A stretch of DNA of 64,000 nt, taken from assembly GCA_023410445.1 (NCBI GenBank), contig JAEYPT010000005.1, positions 38,954-102,953 of the forward strand. Reading direction: 5' to 3'. A program made the position numbers and the translations under genes. The notes under the pieces are model-generated. The model did not search any database. It was not told where the DNA came from and saw only the letters and a program-made list of their open reading frames with translations. Below, piece by piece: positions 1-8,667 of this stretch. Each line of letters opens with the position of its first letter. Position 1 is the stretch's first letter. Origin of the DNA: Bacillota bacterium (lineage in GTDB: Bacteria > Bacillota > Clostridia > Oscillospirales > Acutalibacteraceae).

Positions 1-357
1 GTGGAATTGATTCAATCCGAAGGCCAAGGCTCGGATAAAGACGAGGTCAGCCTGAGCCATGCAAAGGAAGTACTGGAAGCACTTCGCACCGATTTTTCCA
101 AAGGCAAGGTGAACCGGCCTGCGAATCTGCGGGTTGTGAAACAGGGCATAAATGAGCGTTCCGCAACAAGCGACGGCCCTGTCCTGAATATCGACCTGCG
201 CTTCAAGCAGAATGTGACTCCGAAGGACAGCCGTCTGATCGCTCTGCTGGGCGGCTATAAAGGCAAGATCAATATGAACAACATCGGAGGCTACGAAATT
301 TACACCAAAGATTCGGAGACCTACCGCCTGTTCCAGAAGCTTGGGCTTGCAAAATAA
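1..357 (+). CDS. Hypothetical protein, C-terminal part (cut by window start)
   Basis: The frame is open from the first base and ends with TAA at 355-357, so this is the 3' part of a gene that begins outside the window; the GTG at base 1 is not a demonstrated start. The visible 118 residues are charged and soluble, with an alpha/beta look, a central basic stretch (KGKVNRPANLRV) and a C-terminal part rich in Gly and Tyr. There is no membrane segment or signal peptide. I do not recognise the family. A short inverted repeat follows at about 364-380, but its T-tract is poor. Confidence 0.55.
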   Translation: MELIQSEGQGSDKDEVSLSHAKEVLEALRTDFSKGKVNRPANLRVVKQGINERSATSDGPVLNIDLRFKQNVTPKDSRLIALLGGYKGKINMNNIGGYEIYTKDSETYRLFQKLGLAK

Positions 358-530
358 CAAGCCTTTTGAAAAAGGCCTGGCGAAAACTTTTAGTTTTTCT
401 TACAGGAGGCTCGGCTTTCCGGCTTGACTCAATTGCCGGCTTCGACCGGCACAAATACAACATTAATATAAAAGGGGCGTTCGGCAATCGGCCGGGCGCC
501 CTAAGCTATGGATGGTAAAAGGAGAATCCG

Positions 531-1424
531 ATGCATTACGAGAACGATAAAACTTCAGAGAATCTGTATCCGACGAAGGGACGATACCGGAAAAAACATC
601 GTCTGCTGTTTGCGATCGTATTCTTGATTCTGTGTGTTTGGGCTGTCCTAAGTATCCGTTCCGTCTGGAGCGATATTCCGTTCGAGCGGAGGGAAAATTC
701 CTCGGCAGCTTCGCAGACGACGGGGGTGGTTTCCGCTGCTACGCTTGCCGAGTTGAAGTCAATGGAAGGCGGGCAGCCGAAACTTCGCACGGTCCTGCAA
801 AACCCGGAGCGTTACCCGGCACCGCTGCTGAAAGCCCTGACGCGGAACCCGGAACTTCTGAATTTCACGCTGGATTATCCGAAGAAGAAAGGAACCGCCT
901 CCGACCAGAGCGATCTTTCCGGAAAGTACAAGCCGGGAAATATCCCGCTTCTGATGCAGTGGGATGAGGCTTGGGGTTACGCACCCTACGGCAGCGGTAT
1001 GATCGGGCTGGACGGCTGCGGCCCCGCCTGCCTCTCCATGGTTCTGATCGGACTGACCGGAAAAACGGACTGGAATCCGGAGAAGGTAGCCCGGTTCAGC
1101 GAGCAGAACGGCTATCTGGATCCAAGCAGTGACAGTACGCGCTGGACGCTGATGTCCGAAGGTGCGGAGAAGCTGGGGCTGGAATCCAAAGAGCTCCCGC
1201 TTTCAGAGGACCGTATGGCCGCCGAGCTCTCGGCTGGACACCCGATTATCTGCATTCTCGGCCCGGGGGACTTCACAACAGACGGGCATTTCATTGTACT
1301 GACTTCCTACCACGACGGCAGCTTTACGGTGCGGGACCCGTTCAGCAAGGCCCGCAGCGCGAAGCAATGGAGCTACCGGACCCTGAAACCTCAGATTCGC
1401 GACCTTTGGGCCTATTCGGCGTAA
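531..1424 (+). CDS. Membrane-anchored C39-like cysteine peptidase
   Basis: The 297-residue protein has a basic N-terminus, one membrane segment at about residues 24-44 (LLFAIVFLILCVWAVLS), a serine-rich linker and a C-terminal Peptidase_C39-like fold. The catalytic Cys sits in DGCGPACLSM (about residue 163), the His in DGHFIVL and the Asp in VRDPF, the normal order for papain-like C39_2 proteins. It is probably anchored outside the membrane and acts on peptides or the wall; the substrate is unknown. The ATG is preceded by AAAGGAG with good spacing. It stands alone and is convergent with the flavodiiron gene. Confidence 0.8.
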   Translation: MHYENDKTSENLYPTKGRYRKKHRLLFAIVFLILCVWAVLSIRSVWSDIPFERRENSSAASQTTGVVSAATLAELKSMEGGQPKLRTVLQNPERYPAPLLKALTRNPELLNFTLDYPKKKGTASDQSDLSGKYKPGNIPLLMQWDEAWGYAPYGSGMIGLDGCGPACLSMVLIGLTGKTDWNPEKVARFSEQNGYLDPSSDSTRWTLMSEGAEKLGLESKELPLSEDRMAAELSAGHPIICILGPGDFTTDGHFIVLTSYHDGSFTVRDPFSKARSAKQWSYRTLKPQIRDLWAYSA

Positions 1425-1445
1425 CCCGATAGAATCAAGTAACAG

Positions 1446-1487
1446 AATAAAAAGTGGGCTTCCGGTCATTAGCCGGAAGCCCACTTT
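1446..1487 (-). terminator. Intrinsic terminator of the flavodiiron operon
   Basis: A perfect 15-bp stem (1451-1465 with 1473-1487) and 7-nt loop are followed, reading leftward, by a run of five T. It lies between convergent genes and probably also stops rightward transcripts, although the T-tract is better for the minus strand. Confidence 0.85.
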
Positions 1488-1499
1488 GGCGTAGCTGTT

Positions 1500-2696
1500 T
1501 TATTTGGCCGCGTCCACGACTTCGCGGGCATAGGTCTTCATAGCGCTGAGGTCGGCTTCGGTCGGCTTGAAATTAACGCGCAGCCCGTCTCCGACAAATT
1601 TAAACTTCAGGTGTTCCAGACGGCTCTTCATCATCGGGACGGCCTCACCGCTCCAACCGTAGGAGCCGAACGCTCCGGCCGAACGGCCGCGCGTATTAAT
1701 GGCATCCACGCTTGCGAGCATGTCCCATACGATCTTCGGCGCGTCCCGGTTAATGGTGCAGGAACCTGCCAGTACGGCGTTCGCGGAATTGACCAGCGAA
1801 ACCGTTTCTTCAAACGGCGCGCTGACGATGTTCAGCAGCTTTACGTCCAGCGACGCATCTGCGGAAAGCTCCTCGTAGGCCGCTTTTGCAAGAAGCTCGG
1901 TATAGCTGTACGCGGAAGCATACAGAATGGCGACGGACTTTTTGGTCCCGGCCGCCGGCGTGCTCCAGGAGCGGTAAAGCTCCTCGCACTTTTCGATGTT
2001 TTCCTTGAGGCACGGGCCGTGACTGTTGCATACGAGGGCTACGGGCAGGTCTTTAATTTTATCAAGCCCGGCCAGTACGGCGGACTTGAACGGACCGAAA
2101 ATACCCTGGTAGTAATATTCGAATTCGCCCCAGTATTTATGCCGGTCCACGTCGTGAATGGTGGAATCCAGCAGGGAGGGTTCACAGTAGTGGCAGCCGA
2201 GAAAATCACACGTAAACAGGACCCGGTCCTCCGGCATCCAGGTGAACATGGTGTCGGGCCAATGCAGGAGCGGAGCAATGATGAAATCAAGCTCCGTTCC
2301 GGGGAGTGCGAGCTTGTCCCCCTCTTTGACAACGACGCAGGCGAAATCGCGGTTCACAATTCCGGTGAGGCACTTTTTCGCGGCGAAGGTGCAGTAAACC
2401 GTCATATTCGGGTTCAGCTCCAGCAGCCGCGCGACGGAACCGGAATGATCGGGCTCCGTGTGGTTGACAATGAGGGTGTCAATGGTGGAAAGATCGGCGA
2501 CTTCCTGAATGTTCCGCAGGTATTCGTCAAAATAGGAAGCATGTACGGTGTCCACCAGAACGTTCTTTTCCCCTTTAATGAGGAACGCATTGTAGCTGGT
2601 GCCGAATTTCGATTCCATAATAATGTCGAATACACGCAGGGCTGGATTTAAAACACCGACCGAATAAACATGTTCCGTCAGTTTAATTGCACTCAA
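1500..2696 (-). CDS. fprA: Flavodiiron protein (A-type flavoprotein)
   Basis: The 398-residue protein has an N-terminal metallo-beta-lactamase-like diiron domain and a C-terminal flavodoxin domain. The diiron ligands are visible as HTEPDH (H79, E81, D83, H84), with further ligands in the CDFLGCHY region and the CNSHGP segment; the flavodoxin part starts near KKSVAILYAS. Family members reduce O2 to water or NO to N2O in the cytoplasm using electrons from rubredoxin. That fits the rubredoxin gene 30 bp upstream, in one operon. The start is TTG at 2694-2696, chosen because AAGGAAG lies 7 nt upstream and no better ATG exists. Confidence 0.93.
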   Translation of the reverse strand: MSAIKLTEHVYSVGVLNPALRVFDIIMESKFGTSYNAFLIKGEKNVLVDTVHASYFDEYLRNIQEVADLSTIDTLIVNHTEPDHSGSVARLLELNPNMTVYCTFAAKKCLTGIVNRDFACVVVKEGDKLALPGTELDFIIAPLLHWPDTMFTWMPEDRVLFTCDFLGCHYCEPSLLDSTIHDVDRHKYWGEFEYYYQGIFGPFKSAVLAGLDKIKDLPVALVCNSHGPCLKENIEKCEELYRSWSTPAAGTKKSVAILYASAYSYTELLAKAAYEELSADASLDVKLLNIVSAPFEETVSLVNSANAVLAGSCTINRDAPKIVWDMLASVDAINTRGRSAGAFGSYGWSGEAVPMMKSRLEHLKFKFVGDGLRVNFKPTEADLSAMKTYAREVVDAAK

Positions 2697-2726
2697 AGAT
2701 ATAACTTCCTTTGCTTCGATTGTTTC

Positions 2727-2888
2727 TCAGTCTTCCGGTTCAAACGAATCTTTGCCGGCTCCGCATTCGGGGCAGCTCCAATCGTCCGGTAAATTCTCAA
2801 ATGCTGTTCCCGGTGCAATGCCGTTCTCCGGGTCACCTTGTGCAGGATCGTAGACATAACCGCATACCGTACAGACGTATTTCTTCAT
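2727..2888 (-). CDS. Rubredoxin
   Basis: This 53-residue protein carries both CxxCG iron-binding knuckles (CTVCGYVY near the N-terminus and CPECGAGKD near the C-terminus), with the usual acidic surface and length. It is the one-electron carrier that feeds flavodiiron proteins, and fprA follows directly on the same strand. The start is the ATG at 2886-2888 behind AAGGAAG; the longer open frame upstream has no ribosome site. Confidence 0.95.
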   Translation of the reverse strand: MKKYVCTVCGYVYDPAQGDPENGIAPGTAFENLPDDWSCPECGAGKDSFEPED

Positions 2889-2928
2889 GAACAGGCACTT
2901 CCTTCTTTTTTGGTTTTTAATGTCTCTA

Positions 2929-3201
2929 TCATAGAATATCCGGTTCCGGTTTGTCAACCGGTTCCGCCTCAAATCTCAGGTCCTCCACAACTTCGCCGAG
3001 GCTGCAGGGAAAGACGCAACAGCGATGAAGAACCCGCGCCAGAGCAAGCGTTTTGCAAAGGCTCCGGGAAATGAAAAGGCTTGCGTCTTCACAGGAGCCA
3101 ACTTCCTTAATTCGTATGCCATAGCCGCGCCTGAAGCTTCCGTAAACATAGTATTTCAGGCAAAATCCCAAGATATCCGTGCACCCTATGTATTTAACCA
3201 T
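2929..3201 (-). CDS. Small protein resembling the DUF6514 family
   Basis: The 90-residue soluble protein has an early YGIRI strand, a short helical middle and a C-terminal LGEVVEDLRFE that recalls the VVED-L ending of DUF6514 proteins of Clostridia. I assign it by pattern memory only. It is 40 bp upstream of rubredoxin on the same strand and may share its transcript. GAGAGAAG lies upstream of the ATG at 3199-3201. A rightward ORF overlaps it (3025-3345), but that one lacks a ribosome site. Confidence 0.5.
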   Translation of the reverse strand: MVKYIGCTDILGFCLKYYVYGSFRRGYGIRIKEVGSCEDASLFISRSLCKTLALARVLHRCCVFPCSLGEVVEDLRFEAEPVDKPEPDIL

Positions 3202-3392
3202 CGCTTCATCTTCTCTCTCTTTGTGAATTTATCTCACCAATTATCTCGGTTTATTCCATATGATAATTCACATAAGAAAAAGAATCAAGCAGAAAAATGG
3301 TTAGAAAAAATGAAATGTGTATTTGACGCAAGATGTTCAGTGTAATATACGATCGAAAATATATCTAGTATGTCGTAAACGTATTAAAACGA

Positions 3393-3890
3393 TTACAGCT
3401 TGTATAAATACAGAATAAACAAAGCGCTGATTACGCCAAGTATAGAGCCGATCAGGGTGTCGGAGGGATAATGTACAAACAGAAAAACGCGGGAAAAAGC
3501 AATGAGGAGGGCCAGCGCAAAAGCGGCGCAGCCAAGCCGGCGGTCAAAGATGCAAAGCACCGTCGCCGCGGCAAACGAGGAAGCCGAGTGCCCGGAGGGG
3601 CACGAATACCCGCCCGGTGTGCGAATCAGAAGCGTCGGGCCGGGGTGGGCGACGAACGGCCGGGGCCGCCCGATGATCGGCTTTAATATTTGACTGATGA
3701 TATGCGCGAGCGCGAGCGCAAAAAACATCATGAAGGCAAAATAGCGGGTTTCCCGCCGATACCCCAGACAAAATACGAAAAAGAACCAGATGGCTCCCGC
3801 GTTTCCGAGACGCGACAGCATCGGGAAAATGAAATCGGTGACCCGATTATGAAAATGATCCTGAACATAGCTGATTATCGTAAGATCCAT
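3393..3890 (-). CDS. PAP2-family membrane phosphatase
   Basis: The 165-residue polytopic protein has the three acid-phosphatase signatures in order: KPIIGRPRP (KX6RP type), PSGHS, and SRVFLFVHYPSD with the catalytic His. About five membrane segments fit the PAP2 fold. Likely substrates are lipid phosphates such as undecaprenyl pyrophosphate or phosphatidic acid on the outer membrane face; sequence alone cannot decide. The start is ATG at 3888-3890 because GGAGGA sits 7 nt upstream; a longer frame to 3917 would bury that site. Confidence 0.88.
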   Translation of the reverse strand: MDLTIISYVQDHFHNRVTDFIFPMLSRLGNAGAIWFFFVFCLGYRRETRYFAFMMFFALALAHIISQILKPIIGRPRPFVAHPGPTLLIRTPGGYSCPSGHSASSFAAATVLCIFDRRLGCAAFALALLIAFSRVFLFVHYPSDTLIGSILGVISALFILYLYKL

Positions 3891-3973
3891 ACGTTTTCCT
3901 CCGCATGCTGGAATCAATTTATTATACCATATTTTTCGGGCGTTGCGAATATACTTGTATTAAAAAATAGGGG

Positions 3974-6673
3974 ATGATTTCAGTGGAATGGCAGAGCCTG
4001 ACGAAAGAGGAGTGCGCGGCAAAGCTGGGCACCAGCCTGCAAAACGGGCTGACGCCCCGGCAGGCGGAGGAGCGTCTTCACGAATACGGCCCGAACGAGC
4101 TCGCAAAGCCGAAGCAAACCAGTCTTCTCATTCGGTTTCTGAGCCAGTTCAAAGATTTTATGGTGATCGTCCTGCTGATTGCGGCAGGAATTTCTTTTTT
4201 TACCTCATGGATTCGGCACGACGGCGATTATATTGATTCCATTATTATATTGGCGATCGTCGTGGTAAACGCCCTGACGGGAATGATTCAGGAAAGCAGG
4301 GCGGAAAAAGCGATCGAGTCGCTCCGGCGGATGTCCAGCCCACACGCGCGCGTGATCCGGGCGGGGAGGGAGCAGACCATCGAGGCGGTCAGGCTTGTGC
4401 CGGGAGATCTGGTCCTGCTCCGCACGGGCGACCTTGTTCCTGCCGACCTGCGCATCGTTCAGGCGGTGAATCTGAAGGCCGAGGAAAGCGCCCTCACAGG
4501 CGAAAGCCTCCCGTCGGAAAAACGGGAGGACTGCGTCTTCCCGGAAAAGACGCCTCTCGGCGACCGGCGGAACATGCTGTATGCCACAAGCGCGGTTACC
4601 GGAGGGCACGGCGCCGGAATCGTGGCGGCTTCGGGGATGGACACGCAGGTGGGAAAGATCGCCCATATGATCGGCAGTCAGCAAGCCCCGGAGACGCCGC
4701 TTCAGCGCAAGCTGGCGGAAACGGGCCACTGGCTGGGGATCGGTGCGCTTGGTATCTGCCTGGTTATTTTCTTTATGGGCTTGTTTCAGCATGTCGAACC
4801 GTTGGAAATGTTCCTGATTTCCATCAGCCTTGCGGTCGCGGCAATTCCGGAGGGCCTGCCCGCGGTTGTGACGATTACCCTGGCGATCGGCGTGCGGCGC
4901 ATGGCGGCGAACCGAGCCATTGTGCGCCGGATGCCCGCCGTCGAGACCCTCGGCAGCGCGAGCGTGATCTGCTCGGATAAAACGGGTACGCTCACCCAGA
5001 ACCGGATGACCGTCGTGGAAATTCAGGATGCTTCCGGGGTGCTGGAAACGGATTCTGCGGAGGCGGGCCGCCTGCTCGACCTCGCTTCCCTCTGCACGGA
5101 CTGCACGGTGTCGGGGCCTGAGCTTTGCGGTGACCCGACGGAAACGGCGCTGGTGCGCGCTGCGCCGACCGACAAAAACAGTTTGGAGCAGCAGTTTCCG
5201 CGCGTGCTGGAAATTCCGTTTTCCAGTGAGCGGAAAATGATGACGACGGTTCACCGTCTGCCGGGGGGACACTACCGGGCGGTCAGCAAGGGTGCACCCG
5301 ACGTTCTGGCGCGCAGCTGCAAAAACGGCGGGTTGGACCGGCAAAACGAAGAAATGGCCGGGCGTGCCCTCCGGGTTTTGGGCGTTACCGTACGTGATCT
5401 TGATTTTCTGCCGAAGGACAGCCGCGAAATCGAAAGCGGAATGACCTTCTGCGGGTTGATCGGTATGATCGACCCGCCCCGGCCGCAGGTGAAGGCGGCG
5501 GTTGCCCTCTGCCGGAAAGCCGGAATCCGCCCGGTAATGATTACGGGGGACCACGCCGCCACGGCGGCGGCCATAGCTTCCCGTCTTGGCATTTCCGACG
5601 GCGGAGTCATCACGGGACCGGAGTTAAGCCGCCTCTCCGAGAAGGAACTGACCGATGATATTTACCGGTACTCCGTGTTCGCGCGCGTTTCGCCCGAGCA
5701 CAAGGTGCGCATCGTCCGGGCGTTTCAGGCGCACGGCGAGGTTGTCGCCATGACCGGCGACGGCGTGAACGACGCGCCCGCGCTCCGTGCCGCGGACATC
5801 GGCTGCGCGATGGGAGTGGCCGGTACGGACGTGGCCAAGGCCGCCTCCGACATGATTCTGACGGACGACAATTTCGCCACGATCGTAGCCGCGGTACGCG
5901 AGGGGCGCGGGATTTATGAGAACATCCGGAAAACGGTGCATTTTCTCATCAGCTGCAACATCGGGGAGCTCCTGATGGTGTTTGTAAGCTTTCTCCTGCG
6001 TCTGCCGAATCCGCTGCTGGCCATTCAGCTTCTGTGGGTCAATCTGGTGACGGATTCGCTGCCCGCGCTCGCGCTGGGCGTGGAACCGATCGAAAAAGGA
6101 ATCATGGAACGAAAACCCGTGCGCAGGGGAGAGAGTATTTTTGCGGGCGGAATGGTTTACAATATTCTGGTGGAGGGCTCTTTGATCGGCGCGCTTTCCC
6201 TGTTAGCCTACAGCTTCGGCCGCTACTTTTTCGACGTTGACCCCGCCGTCCCCGATGTTGGGCGGACGATGGCGTTCGCGGTGCTCAGTCTTTCGCAGGT
6301 TGTGCACACGTTTAACATGCGGTCCGAGCAGTCCGTATTTCACTCCGGGCTGTTGGCGAATCCCAAGCTGCTGCTTGCCGCCGTCGTCTGCACGTTTCTG
6401 CAGGTTTCCGTGATTGTGTTCCGCCCTATCGCTGCCGTTTTCCGCACGGTGGCGCTTAGCCCGGTTCAGTGGTTTACCGTAGCGGCTTTTTCTCTGGTTC
6501 CGCTCGCGGTGGTGGAGGCAGAAAAAGCGCTGGCGGCGTCCGGCCGGAAAAAGAAGGCTGCAGCACACGCAAAAAAGGCCCGCCGGAAATCACCGGCAGG
6601 CCACACAAGACAGATGTTATCGGATGGAGCTAAGGCTGCTTTTCCTCAGGGACATCTCCGGAACCGCGGTTAA
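3974..6673 (+). CDS. Calcium-transporting P-type ATPase
   Basis: The 899-residue P2-type ATPase has an N-terminal actuator part with LTGES, the phosphorylated Asp in DKTGTLT (about residue 335), a nucleotide domain, the hinge MTGDGVNDAPAL, and a C-terminal membrane domain. The M4 motif AAIPEGLPA and M6 NLVTDSLPALALG are those of SERCA/PMCA-like pumps, so Ca2+ efflux is the likely job. The start may be the GTG at 3983, since AGGGG is better spaced from it than from the ATG. The last ~35 residues are Lys/Arg-rich, overlap the next, convergent gene by 44 bp and contain that gene's terminator. Confidence 0.93.
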   Translation: MISVEWQSLTKEECAAKLGTSLQNGLTPRQAEERLHEYGPNELAKPKQTSLLIRFLSQFKDFMVIVLLIAAGISFFTSWIRHDGDYIDSIIILAIVVVNALTGMIQESRAEKAIESLRRMSSPHARVIRAGREQTIEAVRLVPGDLVLLRTGDLVPADLRIVQAVNLKAEESALTGESLPSEKREDCVFPEKTPLGDRRNMLYATSAVTGGHGAGIVAASGMDTQVGKIAHMIGSQQAPETPLQRKLAETGHWLGIGALGICLVIFFMGLFQHVEPLEMFLISISLAVAAIPEGLPAVVTITLAIGVRRMAANRAIVRRMPAVETLGSASVICSDKTGTLTQNRMTVVEIQDASGVLETDSAEAGRLLDLASLCTDCTVSGPELCGDPTETALVRAAPTDKNSLEQQFPRVLEIPFSSERKMMTTVHRLPGGHYRAVSKGAPDVLARSCKNGGLDRQNEEMAGRALRVLGVTVRDLDFLPKDSREIESGMTFCGLIGMIDPPRPQVKAAVALCRKAGIRPVMITGDHAATAAAIASRLGISDGGVITGPELSRLSEKELTDDIYRYSVFARVSPEHKVRIVRAFQAHGEVVAMTGDGVNDAPALRAADIGCAMGVAGTDVAKAASDMILTDDNFATIVAAVREGRGIYENIRKTVHFLISCNIGELLMVFVSFLLRLPNPLLAIQLLWVNLVTDSLPALALGVEPIEKGIMERKPVRRGESIFAGGMVYNILVEGSLIGALSLLAYSFGRYFFDVDPAVPDVGRTMAFAVLSLSQVVHTFNMRSEQSVFHSGLLANPKLLLAAVVCTFLQVSVIVFRPIAAVFRTVALSPVQWFTVAAFSLVPLAVVEAEKALAASGRKKKAAAHAKKARRKSPAGHTRQMLSDGAKAAFPQGHLRNRG
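6571..6602 (-). terminator. Terminator of the AI-2E-family gene, inside the ATPase coding end
   Basis: A GC-rich hairpin (6577-6602, stem GGCC/GCCGG types with one bulge) is followed leftward by six T (6576-6571). It lies within the last codons of the convergent calcium ATPase gene. Confidence 0.7.
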
Positions 6674-7739
6674 AGAGGGAGGGAAGCGTGCCGTCCCGGG
6701 TGAGAAGTTGGTACAAAACCAACAGCACGGTACAGTAGATCAGCACCCAGAAGTTGCCCGCGACCAGCGCAAAATAGATGGCGGCGAGAACGCCCAGCGG
6801 ATGGATGTTGATGGTTGAGGAAACGAGCTTCGGCTCGATAATCTGGCGGATGGCGGTTATCAGCAGCCAGCAGACGAACAGAGCCCCCGCTCGGAAAAAG
6901 TCCCCGGTGACCAGATAAATCAGGGAAAGCGGAATGTAGATCGTTCCCGGCCCAAGCACTGGAAGGACGTCCGCGATTCCCGTGATGATACTCAGCACCA
7001 GCGGATAGGGAACGCCGAGCGCTGCAAAAACAATCAGCGTTTCCACAAACGTGATAAAATAAATCAGCAGGTAGGTGCCAATGTAACGGCCGCCGATCGC
7101 CTTCCCGTCCTTGGAATACGATCGCAGGCTTTTTACCGTGGAGTGCGGGAACAGGCCGACCAGATAGCCCTTGACGGTGCCGTAATCCTTTGAAAAGAAA
7201 TAGGTGGAGAAAATCATTATAATCAGCATGGTAAAAATTGCGGGGAGCGAGGTCAGAAAGTAAAGAATGGTTCCGGCTACCTTCGCCGCGACACCCACGC
7301 CGCTCTGCGCGATATTCAGAATTTTCTCCTGGTTCTGCTCAATAAAGCGGGAGTCGATGCTTTGTACGGAATGCCCGAGCTGAGAGATGGCATTCATAAT
7401 CGGTGCCGTCAGGTTGCGAAGGTCTTCGCTGGTCAGCCGCGAAACGTACCGGAGCAGATGGTTCAGCTCACTCAGCAGCCAGTACCCGGCCAGAAACAGA
7501 AGCCCGAACAGCACTGCGTAGACGACCAGAGTCGCGATGGCCGCCGCAGCGCCGGGCCGAAGGGAAAGATGGCGCCGAAGCCAGTTAATCAGGGGCTGAG
7601 CGGCGAGCGCAAGCAGAAAACCAGCAACGAAGGGGAAGGTGTATTTCAGCGTGACGGCAAACAGGAAAAATACCGCCGTGTAAGCGATAAAAAAAAGGAT
7701 GAGCGGCTTCAGGCGAAGTAACTCGCGCCGTTCAAACAA
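6630..7739 (-). CDS. AI-2E family transporter, YtvI-like
   Basis: The 369-residue membrane protein starts with paired hydrophobic segments (LILFFIAYTAVFFLF and FPFVAGFLLALAAQPL). It has a large soluble loop after the first four helices and C-terminal helices around ADVLPVLGPG, the pattern of the AI-2E/PerM family. Length and the tryptophan-rich end fit the sporulation branch (YtvI), whose exact role is unknown; I cannot tell YtvI from other members with certainty. Monocistronic and convergent with the calcium ATPase. Confidence 0.82.
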   Translation of the reverse strand: MFERRELLRLKPLILFFIAYTAVFFLFAVTLKYTFPFVAGFLLALAAQPLINWLRRHLSLRPGAAAAIATLVVYAVLFGLLFLAGYWLLSELNHLLRYVSRLTSEDLRNLTAPIMNAISQLGHSVQSIDSRFIEQNQEKILNIAQSGVGVAAKVAGTILYFLTSLPAIFTMLIIMIFSTYFFSKDYGTVKGYLVGLFPHSTVKSLRSYSKDGKAIGGRYIGTYLLIYFITFVETLIVFAALGVPYPLVLSIITGIADVLPVLGPGTIYIPLSLIYLVTGDFFRAGALFVCWLLITAIRQIIEPKLVSSTINIHPLGVLAAIYFALVAGNFWVLIYCTVLLVLYQLLTRDGTLPSLFNRGSGDVPEEKQP

Positions 7740-7825
7740 AGCAAAACCCCCTTGTTTTTTTTCAGTCGTAATTGTATGATGGTTCTAATGCACCCCATTA
7801 TACAGGAAAACGGCGTAAAATAAAA

Positions 7826-7860
7826 GAAAAAAAGAGCGCCCCGCAAAATTTGCGGAGCAC
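7826..7860 (-). terminator. Terminator of the XRE regulator gene
   Basis: The 12-bp stem (7849-7860 with 7836-7847) is followed leftward by a T-rich run at 7834-7826. It sits just after the stop of the gene at 7876. Confidence 0.85.
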
Positions 7861-7875
7861 CCTCCTTCCCGGGGA

Positions 7876-8130
7876 TTAATTCTCTCGGCCTAGCAGCCAG
7901 TCGACCGAAACATTCAAGATATTTGCCAAGGCGGAAAGCTCAAAATCCGTCACGTAACGAATTTGACCCTCCAATTTGGATAATCCGGAAGCGTTCATGT
8001 CCACTCCGTTGACCTGAAGCTGAGCGAGCAGTTCTTTTTGCTTCATACCCTGATTTTTACGCGCCATCTCGACGCGTGCACCCACCAAGTTGCGGGTACC
8101 CAGTGCTTGTTTGCGCAGTCTCAAATTCAT
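7876..8130 (-). CDS. XRE-family HTH protein
   Basis: The 84-residue protein is essentially one Cro/CI-type helix-turn-helix domain: VEMARKNQGMKQKELLAQL and NASGLSKLEGQIRYVTDFEL form the scaffold and recognition helices, and LANILNVSVDWLLG is the usual ending. It has no sensing domain, so it may act as a stand-alone repressor or with a partner. The upstream 300 bp are very AT-rich and may contain its promoter and operator. A ribosome site (GAGGAGATGAAT) overlaps the start. Targets are unknown. Confidence 0.82.
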   Translation of the reverse strand: MNLRLRKQALGTRNLVGARVEMARKNQGMKQKELLAQLQVNGVDMNASGLSKLEGQIRYVTDFELSALANILNVSVDWLLGREN

Positions 8131-8439
8131 TCATCTCCTCTTAAAGTATTTTGGTTTGCACGTACATTCTCTTTTCACAAATCCTGCTGCTCGAATTGAT
8201 TATCGAAAAGAATCAAGTTGCAAATTTCAACAATCAATCCAACAATGTTTAGTATAATATTTTTTTGTTATTAATGCAATAAAAAATTGGATATTTTTCA
8301 CCCAATTCGTTTTTTTTTGGTTTCTTTTGTAAATTTGACGAATCTTGCCTATTGCTTTTCTTATTTTGTCACGTTCATTCTATAATATTCTAAATAAAAT
8401 TTCATCAAGAGGATTTTAAACCGCGTTTTTTAACATAGA

Positions 8440-8667
8440 ATGGTTTTGCGCAGCCGTCCGCCGCTCTCATTCGGTCTGGCAAGCGGGGGCGACACATTGC
8501 CGGCTTCCGCCGTCACATCGGACGGCAAGCGGACCGTCGGGCGGGACATGCTTTCGGCGGCTGCGGCCGGCAGGCCGCGCGTGACTTTTGTGTCATTCTA
8601 TAATATGATACTCATCCGACGGGGAGTCACAGGAAATTTTACCGATTCAATCGGGGAGATGATTTTT
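8440..8667 (+). promoter_or_regulatory. GC-rich leader upstream of pncB with two similar -10-like boxes
   Basis: An AT-rich stretch (8131-8440) holds CATTCTATAATAT near 8376. A nearly identical CATTCTATAATAT follows near 8594, just before the gene. Between them, 8450-8590 is strongly GC-rich with several overlapping inverted repeats (for example CCGTC/GACGG, and a GCCGGC element at both ends). The frame stays open here, but codon use and the family's usual length argue against translation. I recognise no riboswitch class. Confidence 0.35.

Noticed and set aside
8440..8667. N-terminal extension of nicotinate phosphoribosyltransferase
   Set aside because: The open frame is accidental GC-rich sequence; it has no ribosome site, includes a TATAAT-like box and is absent from the family pattern.
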